DNA of 64,000 nucleotides from Gonocerus acuteangulatus (Eukaryota > Arthropoda > Insecta > Hemiptera > Coreidae). The notes under the pieces were generated by a model. The model worked only from the letters and a program-made list of their open reading frames with translations. It searched no databases and was not told where the DNA came from. The stretch is from the NCBI GenBank assembly GCA_946811695.1, contig OX328126.1, forward strand, positions 86,065,536 to 86,129,535, written 5' to 3'. This document shows positions 22,520-37,500 of the stretch, in pieces. The position numbers and the translations under genes were made by a program. Position 1 is the stretch's first letter. Each line of letters begins with the position of its first letter.

Positions 22520-25500
22520 AAATTGAAAAGACATATTAGAATTCTAGACAGATAAAGTTTGCTATTTTAAAAATATTAAATATACCATTTTGTGGGCTGT
22601 TCGAATAGTGTAGATTAGAAAAGTTCTAATTTGACCTGTCAAGTAACATAAGGCCAGGATAAATTTATTAATATTTTTTACTTACATAAAACAAATATTG
22701 ATGTATACATATAGGGTGTGCCATGAATTAGTTAAAATTTGAAAAAATCATATATAAAAAACTATTTGACATATTTTAAAAATTGTTTATTTACAAGAAA
22801 GCTCATTAGTGAATTTTTTTTTTTTTTTTAAATTACATCATCTAAATGACCTACATTTTGATTTTTTGCACTCTTCTAAGCGACTACCGAAATTTTCGCA
22901 TTCTCGTCAGCAAATATACCGCCAACATCTCTTGGCTGACGTAGTGTATTTGGTTTATGGATATAGAAATAACGTGTTTAATAAGCCCACAAAAAGAAGT
23001 CTGCTGGGGATAGATCTGGACTCCTGGATGTTGCCTTGTCTGGAAATCAGCTGTTCCGGAAACATTTATTTGACCACCGGCCACTGGGACTCATTGGATG
23101 TGTGACAAGTGGCTCCGTCTTGCTGAAACCATGTGTTACGATTGTAGCCAGAAAATTCCAGCAGCATTGGTGCCAAGACTCCTGTAATATTTTCAGATAC
23201 TCAGCGGAATTATCAGTAACCGAACGCCTAAAGAAGTAAGGTTCATAAACAAATAAAAATGCCAACTAAAAGAAAAAAATAGCCACGAGAAGTCGGTGAT
23301 TTCACATTTTCAAAAGAGAGTAAAAGTCAAATTGGTGGTCATTTAGATGATGTAATTTTCAACTAATTAGCTTTCTTATAAATAAGCAATTTTTAAAATA
23401 ACTAATTCATGGCCCACAATGTACATTTTGTCATCTCTGCATATAATGAGCCTACAAATAGATAAAGAAAAAAGTGAGTATATTTGGGTGAGATAGGTAC
23501 CTTTTGGAGGTGGTAATGGAGGAGGTCGACTGAAGGGTTGATGCCTCATTCCTTCAATGCATTCCCCTATTATTGCTTCTCGAGTCTCAGTCAAATTTCC
23601 AAAGTTAATTATTATACCATTCAATGTTGCATCACTTATACAGCCCGAGAAATGCTTGGATATTGCATCCCGAGCACTCACATTTGATGGAACACCGCCA
23701 AAGTATAAAGTCCCATCCAGCATCCGTATGGGGGTAGGAGGTTCAATCGACCTGCAAAGAAAATACTAGTATACAAGTCCAATAAATGTATTATTTTATT
23801 ATATTTTTATTTTAATGTCCTGGTTGGAGTGTAAGGTAATTTAAAAAACAAAAAGTTTACACACCTGTATTTTTCGTAATCATCAATGAATATCTGTAGG
23901 CTCCCTGCGTCATACATTGCCATTACTACATGCCAAGAGCTGTCATTATAAGGATTTACTGATTCCGATTTGACCATGTCCTTTTCTCCAACTTTGAATA
24001 TGATTTGTCCATTGCTGAGTAACAGAGAAGCACTTGATTGACCGTAATCCGCATATGCAAGCAGACCGTCAGGTGAATTCGTCTTAAACCTCATTATCAA
24101 CTCCATAGTATTGTGGTGTGCACTAACGTTAGGATAGAGGATATAGCCTCTCGCTCCAGATTCAAACGAGACAACACTTGCAAACTGAAAATATTGCCAT
24201 AACATTATTCATATATTCAACAGGTTTACAGACATTTATCAAACATGAAAAAAATAGTACCTTAGGAGGGCAGCCTGGAATTATCCCATGAGATTCTAGG
24301 TTTTTATCCAGATCAACACTTTGTCCATCAATGAGTACTTCCTTCATACAACCATCAAAGTCTATTTCAGTAACTTCAAGAATATTGTGCTCTCCAGGGA
24401 AGCCGCCAAAAAATACTTTCTCAGGGCTCTGAAAATATTCATCAAACGATTGTTATTTGGCATTTTAAATTTTAACAGAATACTGTCATAGAGCAAGATG
24501 CCATACAGATTAATTTTCATAACATATTTGTGTGCCCCGTGAACAAGCTGGAGAATAACAAGGCTGCAGGTCCTGACGGTTTGCCGTTTAGCAAACCCAC
24601 AAACATACTTCTCATGTACTTACCTTGTTTTACTAAAATACTCATTTTATTGCTAAATATAAATAAATAAAAATTGTGGCAAACAAGAACAAAAAAAAAT
24701 GTTTTCCAAATTTATGACTTTTTTGAGCCCTGTCTTTAATTTATTGACTTTTTCCTGCAGTAAACACCCTGCCTATGGAGAGTGGGAAAAAAAGGAAATT
24801 TGATTTAATTCAAATCCAATATTGAGCAATTAATTAATTTTTAACTTCATATATTCTTTAAATATCTAAGATAATAAATTAATCACTGCTTACATCAAAC
24901 ATGATTTTTTCTCCTGGCGATTCTCCCCTGTCCACAGAGAGTCCATCGATGTTCAAGTCGCCTTTCCTGTCATATCTTGCTGCCTGAATGCTGTGCCATT
25001 CACCATCATTAAATTTCGTTTGAGAGACGAGTCTCAACAGACCGCTTCCAAGGTTGTACTAAAATGTATGTCCACATTTAGTTTTAATCAAAAATACAAT
25101 AGTAATGATAGTAAAACAATTCTCAGTGAAGTAAAATATACTTGGAAAAGAACTCTTCCTTCGCGGAGTTCTATAGAAAGGAAGTTTGGTCCACTGGAAG
25201 CCAAGAACAGCAATCCTTCTTCAGCAAACGTTTTGAAACGGAAGACTATTTCGGATTTCTTGCCCAGCCTCCATTCTTTGCTGCTCAGCACAACAAAGCC
25301 ATCTCCATCAAAACGAAGCACTGTTAAAGGCTCTATATTTCCTTTAATATCCCTGAAAAAATAAATGAAATTTCAAATAAAACATTTAAAAGAAAGAAAA
25401 ATCTGTCATACAGGAGTAGCATAACTAAGCACAGCAAGGTAGATAGTTTATGCGACATTGCTCAGGAACATATTTTTATTAGCCTAAGAGTGCTATGTAG

Positions 25501-28500
25501 CTGCTTTCATTGATAAAGAAATAAAAGTTCCACCTCAGTACTTCACCGATTTTGCTTATTTTCACAACAGATCTTTTCCATTATTATGAAACAAGGGATT
25601 TGTTCCTGATGTTTGACAGCAGGGAAACGTACTTAATTTTTTTAATGATAACCTTACATCTAGTATACGTGAAGCGGAATTATTAGTTGGAATGCCTGGT
25701 ACATAAGTTTACAATAATTGAAATTATTTCCAATATGTTCTTTTGCCATCTTTCACCCTTGATTCCAAAGTGTCTCCCTACCCTTAATCAGAGAGGAAAA
25801 AAAAGTGTGTACCTAGTGTGAGATGGATGAGACATTACTATTATAGTGGAAAATTAAAGAATGTGTTCAGAATGGCTCCTTCACACTAAAGCACATTTAT
25901 TTATTTATTTTAAGAGCTTCGTATTTTGGACGATAAGCACACCAAAGGAAGTCTTCTAAGAAACCAGGAAGAAGCAATAATAAAGCACATTTATTGGTTT
26001 TGAATTAGAAATCAGAAAAAAAAAAAAAAAAAAAAAATTGTTTTCTATAACAACGAGGTACCATTTTAAAGCTTATTAAATAAAGCAACTTTTGAGGCGG
26101 AGGCAAACCTTTAAGTCTACAAATAGCTGAGTGAATCATTTAAGAAAACACTAATATCAAACATTCACATTTATATGGCTTTTAATAAAGCTCTTAATTT
26201 ACGTTGTAATATTTCAATAACGGGTGTTTCTTATAGGAAATTTAATGTAGATTTTAAAAATGTGGTCATTATGTACAATACATTAATCAAAAATCCCCAA
26301 AACACAGTTTTTAATAATTAAAAAAAAACAATAGATTTGAAAATAGACAAAAGTTTGAGTAATTCTGCTACATATTCAGATAGAACATCAATTTTTGCGT
26401 CACTGAACTACAAATGACGTGCAGAATAAAACCCTAATGTTATGACATCTCAATGCGGGACACCTTGTATAATGAGTTCCGGAAATTTGCCATAATATTT
26501 TGTAAGCTTTAAGATTCATGGAGTTCTTATTTATTTAATACTTATATGGTTACTTGCGGGGCAATATTGTTTATGTTTGCAGAATCAGTCACGAATTTTC
26601 CCTGGTTAACAGGTTAATCAAATATTTTTTCCAATTCCAAACACAATCAAAATTTAAATATCTAAGTTTGGATGATTGTCAAACAGCTAGAATAAATTTC
26701 AACTGAATTTATTGTTTCTAAGTATCCAAATCTGAGTTTCTTGTCAGCACTTTGTCACACTTGGATTGTGACATTGTGTCGTCTGTAACAATATAAAATA
26801 CTTTCACACTAATGCCAAGATTTCAGAAGAAGAAGCTACCACTTACCTTTCTTTTGCTGGATCAAGGTTCTCCGCTTTTTCAAAATTCCAGAAGCCGACC
26901 AACTCATCATCCACCCTGAGTTCTTCTAGTTGCCCAATGAAGAGGTTATATGTAAGGCCTGATGGAGCATTGAAGGAGCCTGGGATTCCGCCAGCAAAGA
27001 GTTTAGAATGTTTTTTATCCAAGTTGAGGACAGCAGTGTTCCCCTCCATGACGGTTTCTTTCATACAGCTAAAGGAATCGGTCACTCTTGAAATACTCAG
27101 TTTCAAGCTCTTCCCAGTTCTGGTAAATAAAAACGATATTTCAGTAAAAATAATAATGCAGAGGAAGGAAAAATAGGCCTAACAGTTTTGAAAGTAATTT
27201 GCTTGTTTTTTATCCCTGATTACCGTTTGTTAGCATTCTAGCATACTACGCATTAATTTTTGAAATTAAAGAATATTAACATTACATGAAAACACAAGAA
27301 CAAGAAGAAAATCACAAAAACAAAAAAAGAACAACAAACCTTTCAACTTGTGCAAAATACCATTCGTCATCTGTAACAGCTATGTCACATACTAAGCTGT
27401 TTGGTCCAGATCCAAGGTCAACAGTTAGTTTAGGATTTCCATTTTCAATTTCTAGAGCCATGAAATCTCCCTGAAGAAATATGTATTAAAAATTAAATTC
27501 TCATAATTAATCTGAAATAAATTTAAATTTATACAAAAACTCACCGTCTTCACAGATCGTTTCTTGGACTCCTCTGCTTCATTTCCCAAAAAGAATATCA
27601 GACCATTTGGCTCCTTCGTTTTGAAATAGACAGAAACTTTGTTATTGATTCCCTGTTCAGGTAGGTCTGGCGGGTTTTCCAGTTCCAATGTTGTGTTTGA
27701 GTTTATGGTAACTCCCACTTTAATGCTAGAAAAGGATTCTACTTATAGGCACTTCATTGAGAAATTTTACATGGTTCTAAATCATAAAATTATGTTTCCA
27801 TTTTGTATTATTTCGTTAACCCAAATTTTTTTTAATGAGTAATCTGCAAGTTACTACCCTTTTCTTTATGAATAGATGTGATGCCTTTCCTATTCTCAGA
27901 ACCCCACTACTTAGGGACACAAAACTAGGGACATAGCGTTAACACCATAAAATAATGTTTTAAATTGTTAATAAGGAAGACACTTTCCGGGGAAATATCC
28001 TTAACCCCTAACAACTTGTGCACAGGCTGGCGGTTCAAAATCCGGAATTGTGTACACAGATTCAGCATTAGAGCATGGTTGGGTGCAAGGGAAATCTCGA
28101 GGTGCTTTTTTGCTGTCTTCAAAGCCCTATATGGCTGCACTATACCATGGTGATGGTGAAGTTACAGGTGCTTAGTAACACCAAAAGAAAGCGAACAACA
28201 CAGGTACAAGCATGAGTATCTAGTAGGAAACCCCGCAGTACAGTTAGGAAGACCTTTCTGTTGTCTCCAAAAACCCAAAGCAACTGTGGCCACACTGGGG
28301 AGAATGGAGGTGAGTATACCACAGCCCTCCATACCCACTGCCACTCCATCTTCCATTCCTACCTTCAAACCAAACCCAATACCCCAATCCATACCTACCC
28401 GAGTGATGAATCCCACTGCATCAAACTGCACTCTCCTCGGAGGTAGTAAGAAGAGAAAGAAGGTGTAGGCAATTGTGGGATGTGATACAAATGCCCATAA

Positions 28501-31500
28501 TAACATATGGGGAAGCACCAACACTAACATGTGAGGTGAGCCCCTTCCAGAATTTCTTATTTCTAATGATTTAGAAGTAATTTAATGTGGTAATGAGCCT
28601 TCCTTTGTCAATAAAAGGAGAAGAGAGGTCATTAACATAACCATAGGTTCCTTTGGTAATAGCCGCTCCATTAGTAGCTCTCATGTATCAGGAGAAAAAT
28701 CTGGGTCGGACTATAGATATATTACATTTGATACAGACTTTGATAACCTGGAGTGAAAAGCATTTGAAATCCGAGATTAACTGACTGGGCAGGATATGAG
28801 TGTGACCTTTCAGATCGTTTACATTCATGCCCCAAACGCATCAATAACTCATGGAATTTTTAACTAAACAGCCATTCAATATACTCACTTTTTAGCTATT
28901 TCTCGAGCTTTATTTATTTGATTTTTGAGTTCATCTAGTTTTGATTTTAAGTCCATGCCATTTTTTTCAATATGCCGTGGCCATTCCTTCAAATTTTCAA
29001 CAAGTTCGTTGATATCTGGAATGACATTATTTACTCCTGAAACTATAAAAATAATAATTTTAAATTTGTAATGTACAAAGTCAAGTAGAATCAATAGAAT
29101 TGAAATGCTCACGCATACACACGCACACACAAAAGTGCAGTACAAAGTTTAGGGATGATTTTATCACAATATTTTGTCAATATGGCTTTGCCAGCCTTTC
29201 TTAATCTAGAGTACAGATTACTTGAAAGTATTGAAGGCTTAAAATATTTAATGGAGGGGAATCAGCGCTCATGCCTCTAAAACATTATTTTATGAGTTTC
29301 TGCTTCATTTCATTAGATCATACAGTGATGCTTTTGGAGGAATAGATGCAGCATTAGTCTGCCGTGTGGCATTAGAAGTGATTCATACACAGAATTGAGC
29401 TTTGGAGAAGCCCTCATTAAAGTTTGGACCAAATGTGAGCTTTGGTGAAGCCCTCGATAATGCTTGGACCTAGTGTGAGCTTTGGTGAAGCCCTCTTTAG
29501 AGCTTGGACCAAGTGTGAGCTTTGGTGAAGCCCTCGATAATGCTTGGACCTAGTGTGAGCTTTGGTGAAGCCCTCTTTAGAGCTTGGACCAAGTGTGAGC
29601 TTTGGTGAAGCCCTCAATAAAGCTTGGACCAAATGTGAGCTTCGGCGAAGCCCTCAATAAAGCTTGGACCTAGTGTGAGCTTTGGAGAAGCCCTCTTTAG
29701 AGCTTGGACCAAATGTGAGCTTCGGCGAAGCCCTCAATAAAGCTTGGACCAAGTGTGAGCTTTGGTGAAGCCCTCATTAGAGCTTGGACCAAGTGTGAGC
29801 TTTGGTAAAGCCCTCTTTAGAGCTTGGACCAAGAGTGAGCTTTGGTGAAGTCCTCTTTAGAGCTTGGGCCAAGTGTGAGCTTTGGTGAAGCCCTCTTTAG
29901 AGTTTGGACCAAGTGTGAGCTTTGGTAAAGCCCTCTTTAGAGCTTGGACCAAGTGGGAGCTTTGGTAAAGCCCTCTTTAGATCTTGGACCAAGTGGGAGC
30001 TTTGGTAAAGCCCTCTTTAGATCTTGGACCAAGTGTGAGCTTTGGTGAAGCCCTCTTCAGAGCTTGGACCAAGTGTGAGCTTTGGTGAAGCCCTCTTTAG
30101 AGCTTGGATCAAGTGTGAGCTTTGGTGAAGCCCTCTTTAGAGCTAAGAATATTACTTCCTTTGTCCTCTCAAACTCCTTAGATGTGTGAATTCCTGTCCT
30201 TTCAATGCTTTTCTGTTTGAGAGAGTTGTGCTAATATTTACATGCTTTTCAGACAGAGCTTCCTTTCTGACTCAGTAAAAGGGCTTTTCCGAACCCAGGA
30301 AGCATACAGAAAGCTATTTCACTTTCACAATAGGCTTCTATGTCACCTACCTCAAAATGCTAATCAGAACCTGAGGTTTTAAATCAATACTACCATTCAC
30401 TTTATGGAAATATTGTTCATTGTATTGAAATATTTTGGTTATTTTATAGCCAAAACATTTGCTTCCCTTTGGCAGTTGTACATTGGACATTGGTAGTGAG
30501 AATGCGTTCCATGTTTAGCTGTGCAGAGAGATCACCGAAACAAGAAGGAGAGATTTGACAGAAGATATCCATAGCTAAATATACTCCAATCCATAATCTG
30601 CAAAATGCTTTTTCCTCTTTCCTCGAATAGTGCTCTCTTGTAAGCCATCTTCATGGTGAAGTTGCAACGACCCTGACCCTTATTTCGTCTTTCCTAGTTC
30701 ATTTTGTTTGTCAAGGATTAAATTAAAAAAATAATTTTAAGGGAAATAAAACTTACTAGCTGAAAATGCCTCATCTAATGCGGCTCTTCCATCTTTTGCA
30801 TAATCACTGATTTGTTTTGCCAACACAATCTTGAGCGGGAGATCTTGTACAATGCCTTTAATATTACTTTTCACCTCAATGGCTCCAGCTGCAGCAGCTT
30901 CCGCTTCCTCTGCACCACTCACATTTGCAGAGCCCATTGACATTAAGGCTTTATTGACTAAGCTAAAAAAAATAAAAAATGTTAATTATGATAGTAAATA
31001 TTACTAACTTTAAATCCTAAAAAAACAATTATAAACTATAATTTTACTTCTCAAATTTATCGACATCAGCTTTGAGATCTTCTTCTTTTATTTTGAGCTC
31101 ATCTATTTTTTTGTCAGCCGCAGAGAGTTCAGGTTCAAGCTCTATTTGAAAAATCCTTAATGCCTCTTTTGCGCTGTTACTTAAAGATGTGGATTTGTCT
31201 TTTGATTCAAATGCCTTATCGCCTATTCCTTGAGACTGAAATAAAGGAAAAAAAAAAAAAAAAAAAAAAAATTATTCAAGAAAAATATTTATTTACAGAG
31301 CTTCACAACAGCAAAATGATTTGCTCACATAAATGGTCAAGAAAAAATAATATTTTGTTTTTTATGATTTTTTTAAATTTTTACTTGCATACAAAAAAAA
31401 AAAATCAATATTCCCTTAACTGTTTTATTTGGATAACCAGATTTTGGCTTTTACTAGTATTTTCGAGCCGACACGAATATTCAATTCGAAAAGGCGTAGA

Positions 31501-34500
31501 TGATCAGGGTTTGGTAATATATTCTTCATCTTAATGGTTGACTATCTCTTCACAAAGAATATACAATACCGTAATTCAACAAAATTACAGATAAATTTAA
31601 TAAAAATTTAAAACATTAAGCATATATTTTTTTAATTATATTATTATTATATAATTTAACACAAATTATACAGAAACCGAAACATAACAAAAAATAATGT
31701 TATAGGTTACATAAAAATTAAACTAAATTTATAAGGAATACCCTACTCAAGGAAATATATTCTAAGCAATCCCTGTCATAATGGGTCTAAATACACAATA
31801 CATAATTAAAAATCCGACTCATAGGAACTGTGTCATCTTAGCGAGGTTCATATCTTTAGTGCCATTAAGGAAGGGATAGAAGCAGTTATTGGTAGGGTTT
31901 GATCTTTCGTTAAAAATGTAAAATAAAATCTCAAAGAGAAGGAAGTTTAAGGCGCAACAACAGGAAACTGACAGTATACTAAGCGGAACTGACTCCCACG
32001 CCTTCTCAACGTCAATGGAGAACTCACAATATTTCAGGAACAATGGATGAAGTATTAGGTGATACCAAAACATGAATAAACAATTTAATCAATTTTATGA
32101 AGTGAACCGGTTTATATAATGAAATATAACTAAGCCATGAATTAATTGGGGCAACCATTGCTACTTTTCGGACCTGTCCATAAAATATATAACTGTCACA
32201 AAATAAGAGTGTAGCCTCTTGAAGGAGGGGTTTCTCATCTCAACTCTGTCATGAAGATGTTAATCTTAGTCACTATAAAATCATTATTATTATTTTCCTC
32301 AAATTCTCTTAATCCTATCCATAATAAATGCATGTATCAGCAATTTCAAATCGTACAATTCAAATAGAATCCAAGCATTAAGTTATTTAAATACCTCTTT
32401 ATTTTAACAGTGACCATGACCCATGTGATTGATTTAAAAAAAATATATACATATATCCTGGTTAGAAAAATATGATAACCTCAAGGTAACCCAGCCCAAA
32501 AATCTGTGTTATGAATAAGTTTACGTTAAAATGAAAAAATCCTAAAAATCATTTATAAAGAACACCAATTAGGAACTTACTGTTCTTGATGCATTTTCAG
32601 CAATTATCTTTGCTTGATCTGCTGTTATCAATGTGTCTCTCAACGTGTGAACAATGCCCTTATAAGCCTGGACAGCGTTCGAATCATGCTGATACTCACT
32701 TTGAAGTCTACTCAGTTCTTCTCCCTAACAAAAGATAATATAAACATTAATTCAACAGTATTTAGTCTTAATTTTTTCGAAGATCATAAATTTATAAGAT
32801 CCGTCACAAAGGAGCCTAATTTGTTTTACGTCACATGTTCCTCATTTGTTGGGATCATATCAACCAAGTTTGTTATAACAAAGTAACGGTAAAATTATTA
32901 TTTTGGTTCTCTTTACTTACTCATAACATATGCAGAGTTTGTTGGAATATAACAAACATGTGAACCATTAGGGGCTTATTAGTACTTTGAGTCCAGACTA
33001 AATCTTGCAGATCGACTGATTAACAAACTCATCTAATTCTTTCTTATCTTCCTATATACCAAGTTTAGTACTAATAAATCAAAATTGTGGGCACTATTGG
33101 GTTAACAGACATATATGAGACGTCTAGAATCGAAACAAGACACATCACTGAAACCAATTTGTTCAGAAAACACCAAAAACTGAACAAGTGTTATGTTTAA
33201 TTTTATACATTTGTATAATTTTCTTAAAGGTTGTAAGTATCACAAAAGATTGTTTTTGAGGAATTTGAGAAGTTTATCTATTATATTATCCATTTTTAAG
33301 GAATTTTTATTTTTTTATGTGTCTTACTTAGTTTTAAAAAAACGCTGATGTATGTCTTATTTTGAAGCCAACTTTCCACTTCAACATTAAAAAACAGAAT
33401 GATCTATTGAGTTTTGAAAATCCTTTTCTTTACCAGTATATAGAGGACATGTTGAAGTTGTAAAATCAACTATTATCTCAAAATCGTAAAAATAGTGATT
33501 TGTCTTGTTTTGATTCTAGATGCCTATATATGTAGAAAGTAAAATAGTATATATATATATATTGTAATGATATATTACATTCACGAAAATATTTTTAAAT
33601 TCAAATAACCATCGATATTTTGAAAAGCCCGCGCAAATCACAAACCATATATAAAATTAACATCGTATTATATACGATCAAAATTAATAATATTTTTGGA
33701 CAATACTGGTGTACAATATATCCATATTAAATGTACATTCAGATGGTAATAAATTAATTATTTGAAGTTACAAAAAACATAATTATTATCTTTATATATG
33801 AACCAACATAATGCGGAAGTTAAGAAACAAAGATGCCAAGCTTTTCTGCTAGAAGGCGTCAGTTGATTCCAAGCAGCCATAGAGAGAAGAAGTCAGTTGA
33901 TTTCCAGCAGTGGTCAAGTGCGGAGCTTCTCTCTATTCCCAGCAGCCCTGGATTGCGGATCGTCAGTTGATTCCCAGCAGTCGTGAAGTGAGGAGCTAGA
34001 GTCCATAGCTATCCTCCGAGGAATACAGAGCGCAGTCCATTGTTAATTATCATAGAAGGCGGAGTGAGAAGACAAAAGAATCCAGACTTTCAAGATACCC
34101 ATTCTATGCGCGAGACCTGGCAAGAGGGCGTGTCGCCTTGAGGAAGAAATTGCTGAAGCGCAGTGTATTGAGGCTTTGTTGGAAGCGGATTGATTTAGAG
34201 GTAAAAATTGTTTTTTTTGTAAGTGTTAATTCTTTTATTGTCATTTGTATTATTTTTGATATTGAATGAATGAATGAATGAATGAAAAGTTTTATTCTTA
34301 TTCCGGGACAGAAGTCCCATAGGAATAATTTTGAAATTACAAAATATTTGAATTTTACGTATAAACTTAAAAACTTATAAATGCTATCAGTATCAGTATA
34401 TAGTGTACAGCTTCAATATAGACTAGGGGTTGGGTAAAACTTGGAGGGATAGAAGGTGGTGGAAGAGTCGGGATTTAAAGGTTTCAAGGTTGGTAGAATG

Positions 34501-37500
34501 GCGGACAGACAGAGGTAAGGAATTCCATAGCGAGGTGGCACGGGTGACGAATGATTTTTCGAATATTGCTGTTCGGTGGGAAGGAATATAAAGATCGGAA
34601 GGACGAGATCGGGTGTTACGGGAGTGAACCGAGGATTTAAATTTAAGAAGTTGAAAAATATAAGAAGGTCTACGGGATTGAATTACTTGGTAAAGGACTG
34701 AGCCGAGGAAGTACTGACGACGATAAAGAGGGAATAGCCAATTTAGCTCCTGGTAGAAATGTGATATGTGGGAGTCTCTGGGGATCCCGAGGATAAAACG
34801 AATGAAACAGTTCATGAGGCGTTTGAGTTTTGCCTCGAGATCACCAGAAAGTCCACCATACACCAAACAACCATAGTCAAACTGGGGGAATAATAGGGAA
34901 GTTACGAGGAGTTGACGGGTCTTTGTTGGCAGGAGATGGCGGGAGAGGTTGAGCTGTCTCAGGATAAATATGGACCGACGGGAAATTTGGGAAATATGAT
35001 TTTTCCAGGAAAGGTTCTGATCAAATATGATCCCAAGATTTTTAAATGATTTACAATATTTTATAGGGATGCTGTTAAGGTAAAGGGCTGGAAAAGGGGA
35101 AGTAGAACTTATGAGGGATTGGGAGCCTATAACAATGGCTTTGGATTTGTCTGGATTCAGGGAAAGCTTATTAGCTGCAGCCCAAGCATTGATGTTGTTA
35201 AGATCTACTTGCAGCTTGTCTACAGCATCTCGTAGCAAAGAGGGCTTAAAGGATAGGTAGATTTGGGTATCGTCAGCGTAAAGATGAAACTTGGAATGAA
35301 CTATGGAAAGAGGAAGATCATTGATGTAAACAGAAAATAGAGTTGGGGATAACGAGGAGCCCTGCGGTACACCACGGGAAAGAGGAAGAGGGTGTTTGTA
35401 TCTCAGGATTGTCTGGAAATAAATATTATATTGTTCATTCACTCGGAACTTTAATCCCTGAGATTAAGTCAAATTCATATAATAAAACTTACTCAAGTAA
35501 TTAAAATTTTTTCATTCTTTTTATAAAAAAATAATCTTAACATTTATTGGCACACAACGTGGTGCAATTCATTTTACAAAAATTTGTCATAACAATATAT
35601 ATATACTATTTTACTTTCTTGCAGGTAGGATCAATGAAGATTTAAAGGCATTATGAGTGCAATCTTTGGCAGGTCCTTATATTCAGCTCAACATACAGAT
35701 ATATGTTTCAAACAACCAAGATAAAAGCATTGCTAGCCTTGGAGTAGAAATACTTAGTAAATACAGATTATTATTTGTATATTCTAGAATAAAAATAATA
35801 TTATCTGTAAAAATATTTGAGATATCAGGGAAACAAAAAACAACAGAAACAAATAATAACAATGTAATATCACTTCTTGTGATTAGATGAAATAAATGTT
35901 TGAAAAACTGAGCAAAATTGTTTACCTGTCTTTCTAATTCGTCAGCTTTCTTTGTAGCTTTTTTAACAACATCTCGAAGTTCCTCTTGATTATCTCGCAG
36001 AATCCTGATATTTTCAGCAGCTTTATTTGACAAATCCTCCCAATCAGTCTGGTTATCTAAAATCATGAACATCCATTTTCAGAACGCTCAAAGCGAGCAA
36101 ATATCTAAGGGGGAGATAAAGAAAGTTTTGTTATTTTGCTGAATGCTTTCAGCACCTAAATACCATCAGCAGAGCTCGATATCAATATCATAAGGAGGTT
36201 TCCAACTGAGCACTCATGATAAAATTCTGCTCTAAAACTTTCTTTATTTTATTATTTACAAATGAACTTGTTAAAATTGATCTATTACTAGATGTTACCC
36301 AGCATGCTGTGCTATACCTACTTCCTACATCTAGAAAAGCAAAACTAAATTAGAAACAAAATAAGTAATATTAAAATCTAATAACGCAAGACTATAACTG
36401 TTCAGGTTCACAGTACCAAACTCCGACCTGTGAGTCCTAGACGATTCTGATGTAGCCTATGACACTCCCCAGATCAAGACCTGTCTGCCAAGGTTGGTCA
36501 AAATTGGTCAAACGGTGTGGATTTGTATAAGGAAAAAACATACAGACAGACGGCTGAAATAGACAATTTTGACCTAGCCTAGTGCTCTCCACCGGATCTT
36601 GACCTACCAGTGTGCCAAGTTTGGTCAAACCGTGTAGATTTGTATAAGGAACAAACATACAGCTGATTGACAATCGTGACCTAGCCTAGGGCTCCCCCCC
36701 CCCCCCCCCCCCGAGTCAAGACCTACCTGTCCGCTAAGTTTGGTCAAATGGCGTGGATTTGCATAAGGAACAAACATACAGACAGACAGCTGGTAGGCGA
36801 TTTTGACCTAGTCTATTACAGTCCCTGTATCAAGACCTACCTGTGTGTCAAGTTTGGTCAAACTGTGTCGATTTGTATAAGGAACAAACATACAGACAGA
36901 CAAACAGCCCATTTTTATACATTTTGTATATTATAGATTACACTTTTTGTCATAATTTTCAAAGATACAAGTAATATTCATCAACCGACTCTGGCTGTAA
37001 GCTAGTGGGAACTGAAATTACAAGTTAAGAATTATATTTATGATCTCACTTTATTGTTAGAAATATCTAAATACAAACAATCTAATGAACACATTTTTTT
37101 CCCTTTATTGTCCACTATTCACAACTTAGGACATTTCACAACTACACGGACCTCAGAAGCGAGTGAAAAAACTCACTAACCATATTAATTTATCCTGTGC
37201 TTACTCTTCTCTGCTGTCTGTGTTATTTCGGAATAAAACCTGTTCTATTTCCCTTATGCCATGTCCGCTAATTTAATTAATGAATAAGTACTCACTGATC
37301 AATTCTCGAGTAAGTTGATTTTTTATGTAGTCCAGCAAATTGTTTGTGTTAACTAGAAGCTTTGAAGACTCCTTCAGAGTTTCATTGCACTTTCCCTCTA
37401 AAGTCGTAATGGCCTTCATTTTCTCAGGCACACCAAGATCTCTGAAATTGAACAATGGAAGTCAGCTTAAAGAAATAAAATAACTTAACTCTGAGAAATT

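Noticed and set aside
27545..27717. Alternative acceptor for the first LG1 exon at 27717
   Set aside because: It breaks the phase with exon 28889-29036; the CTAG acceptor at 27725 restores the frame and the KVGV motif.
28130..28530. Overlapping open frames on both strands with Pro/His-rich peptides
   Set aside because: No recognisable domain, no splice support, and both strands open equally; treated as intron DNA.
29417..29632. 71-codon repetitive open frame
   Set aside because: It follows the 40-bp minisatellite; period and frame make it a by-product of the repeat.
29394..30143. CRISPR-like direct repeats
   Set aside because: Units are contiguous 40-bp repeats without unique spacers, in an insect intron; this is a minisatellite.
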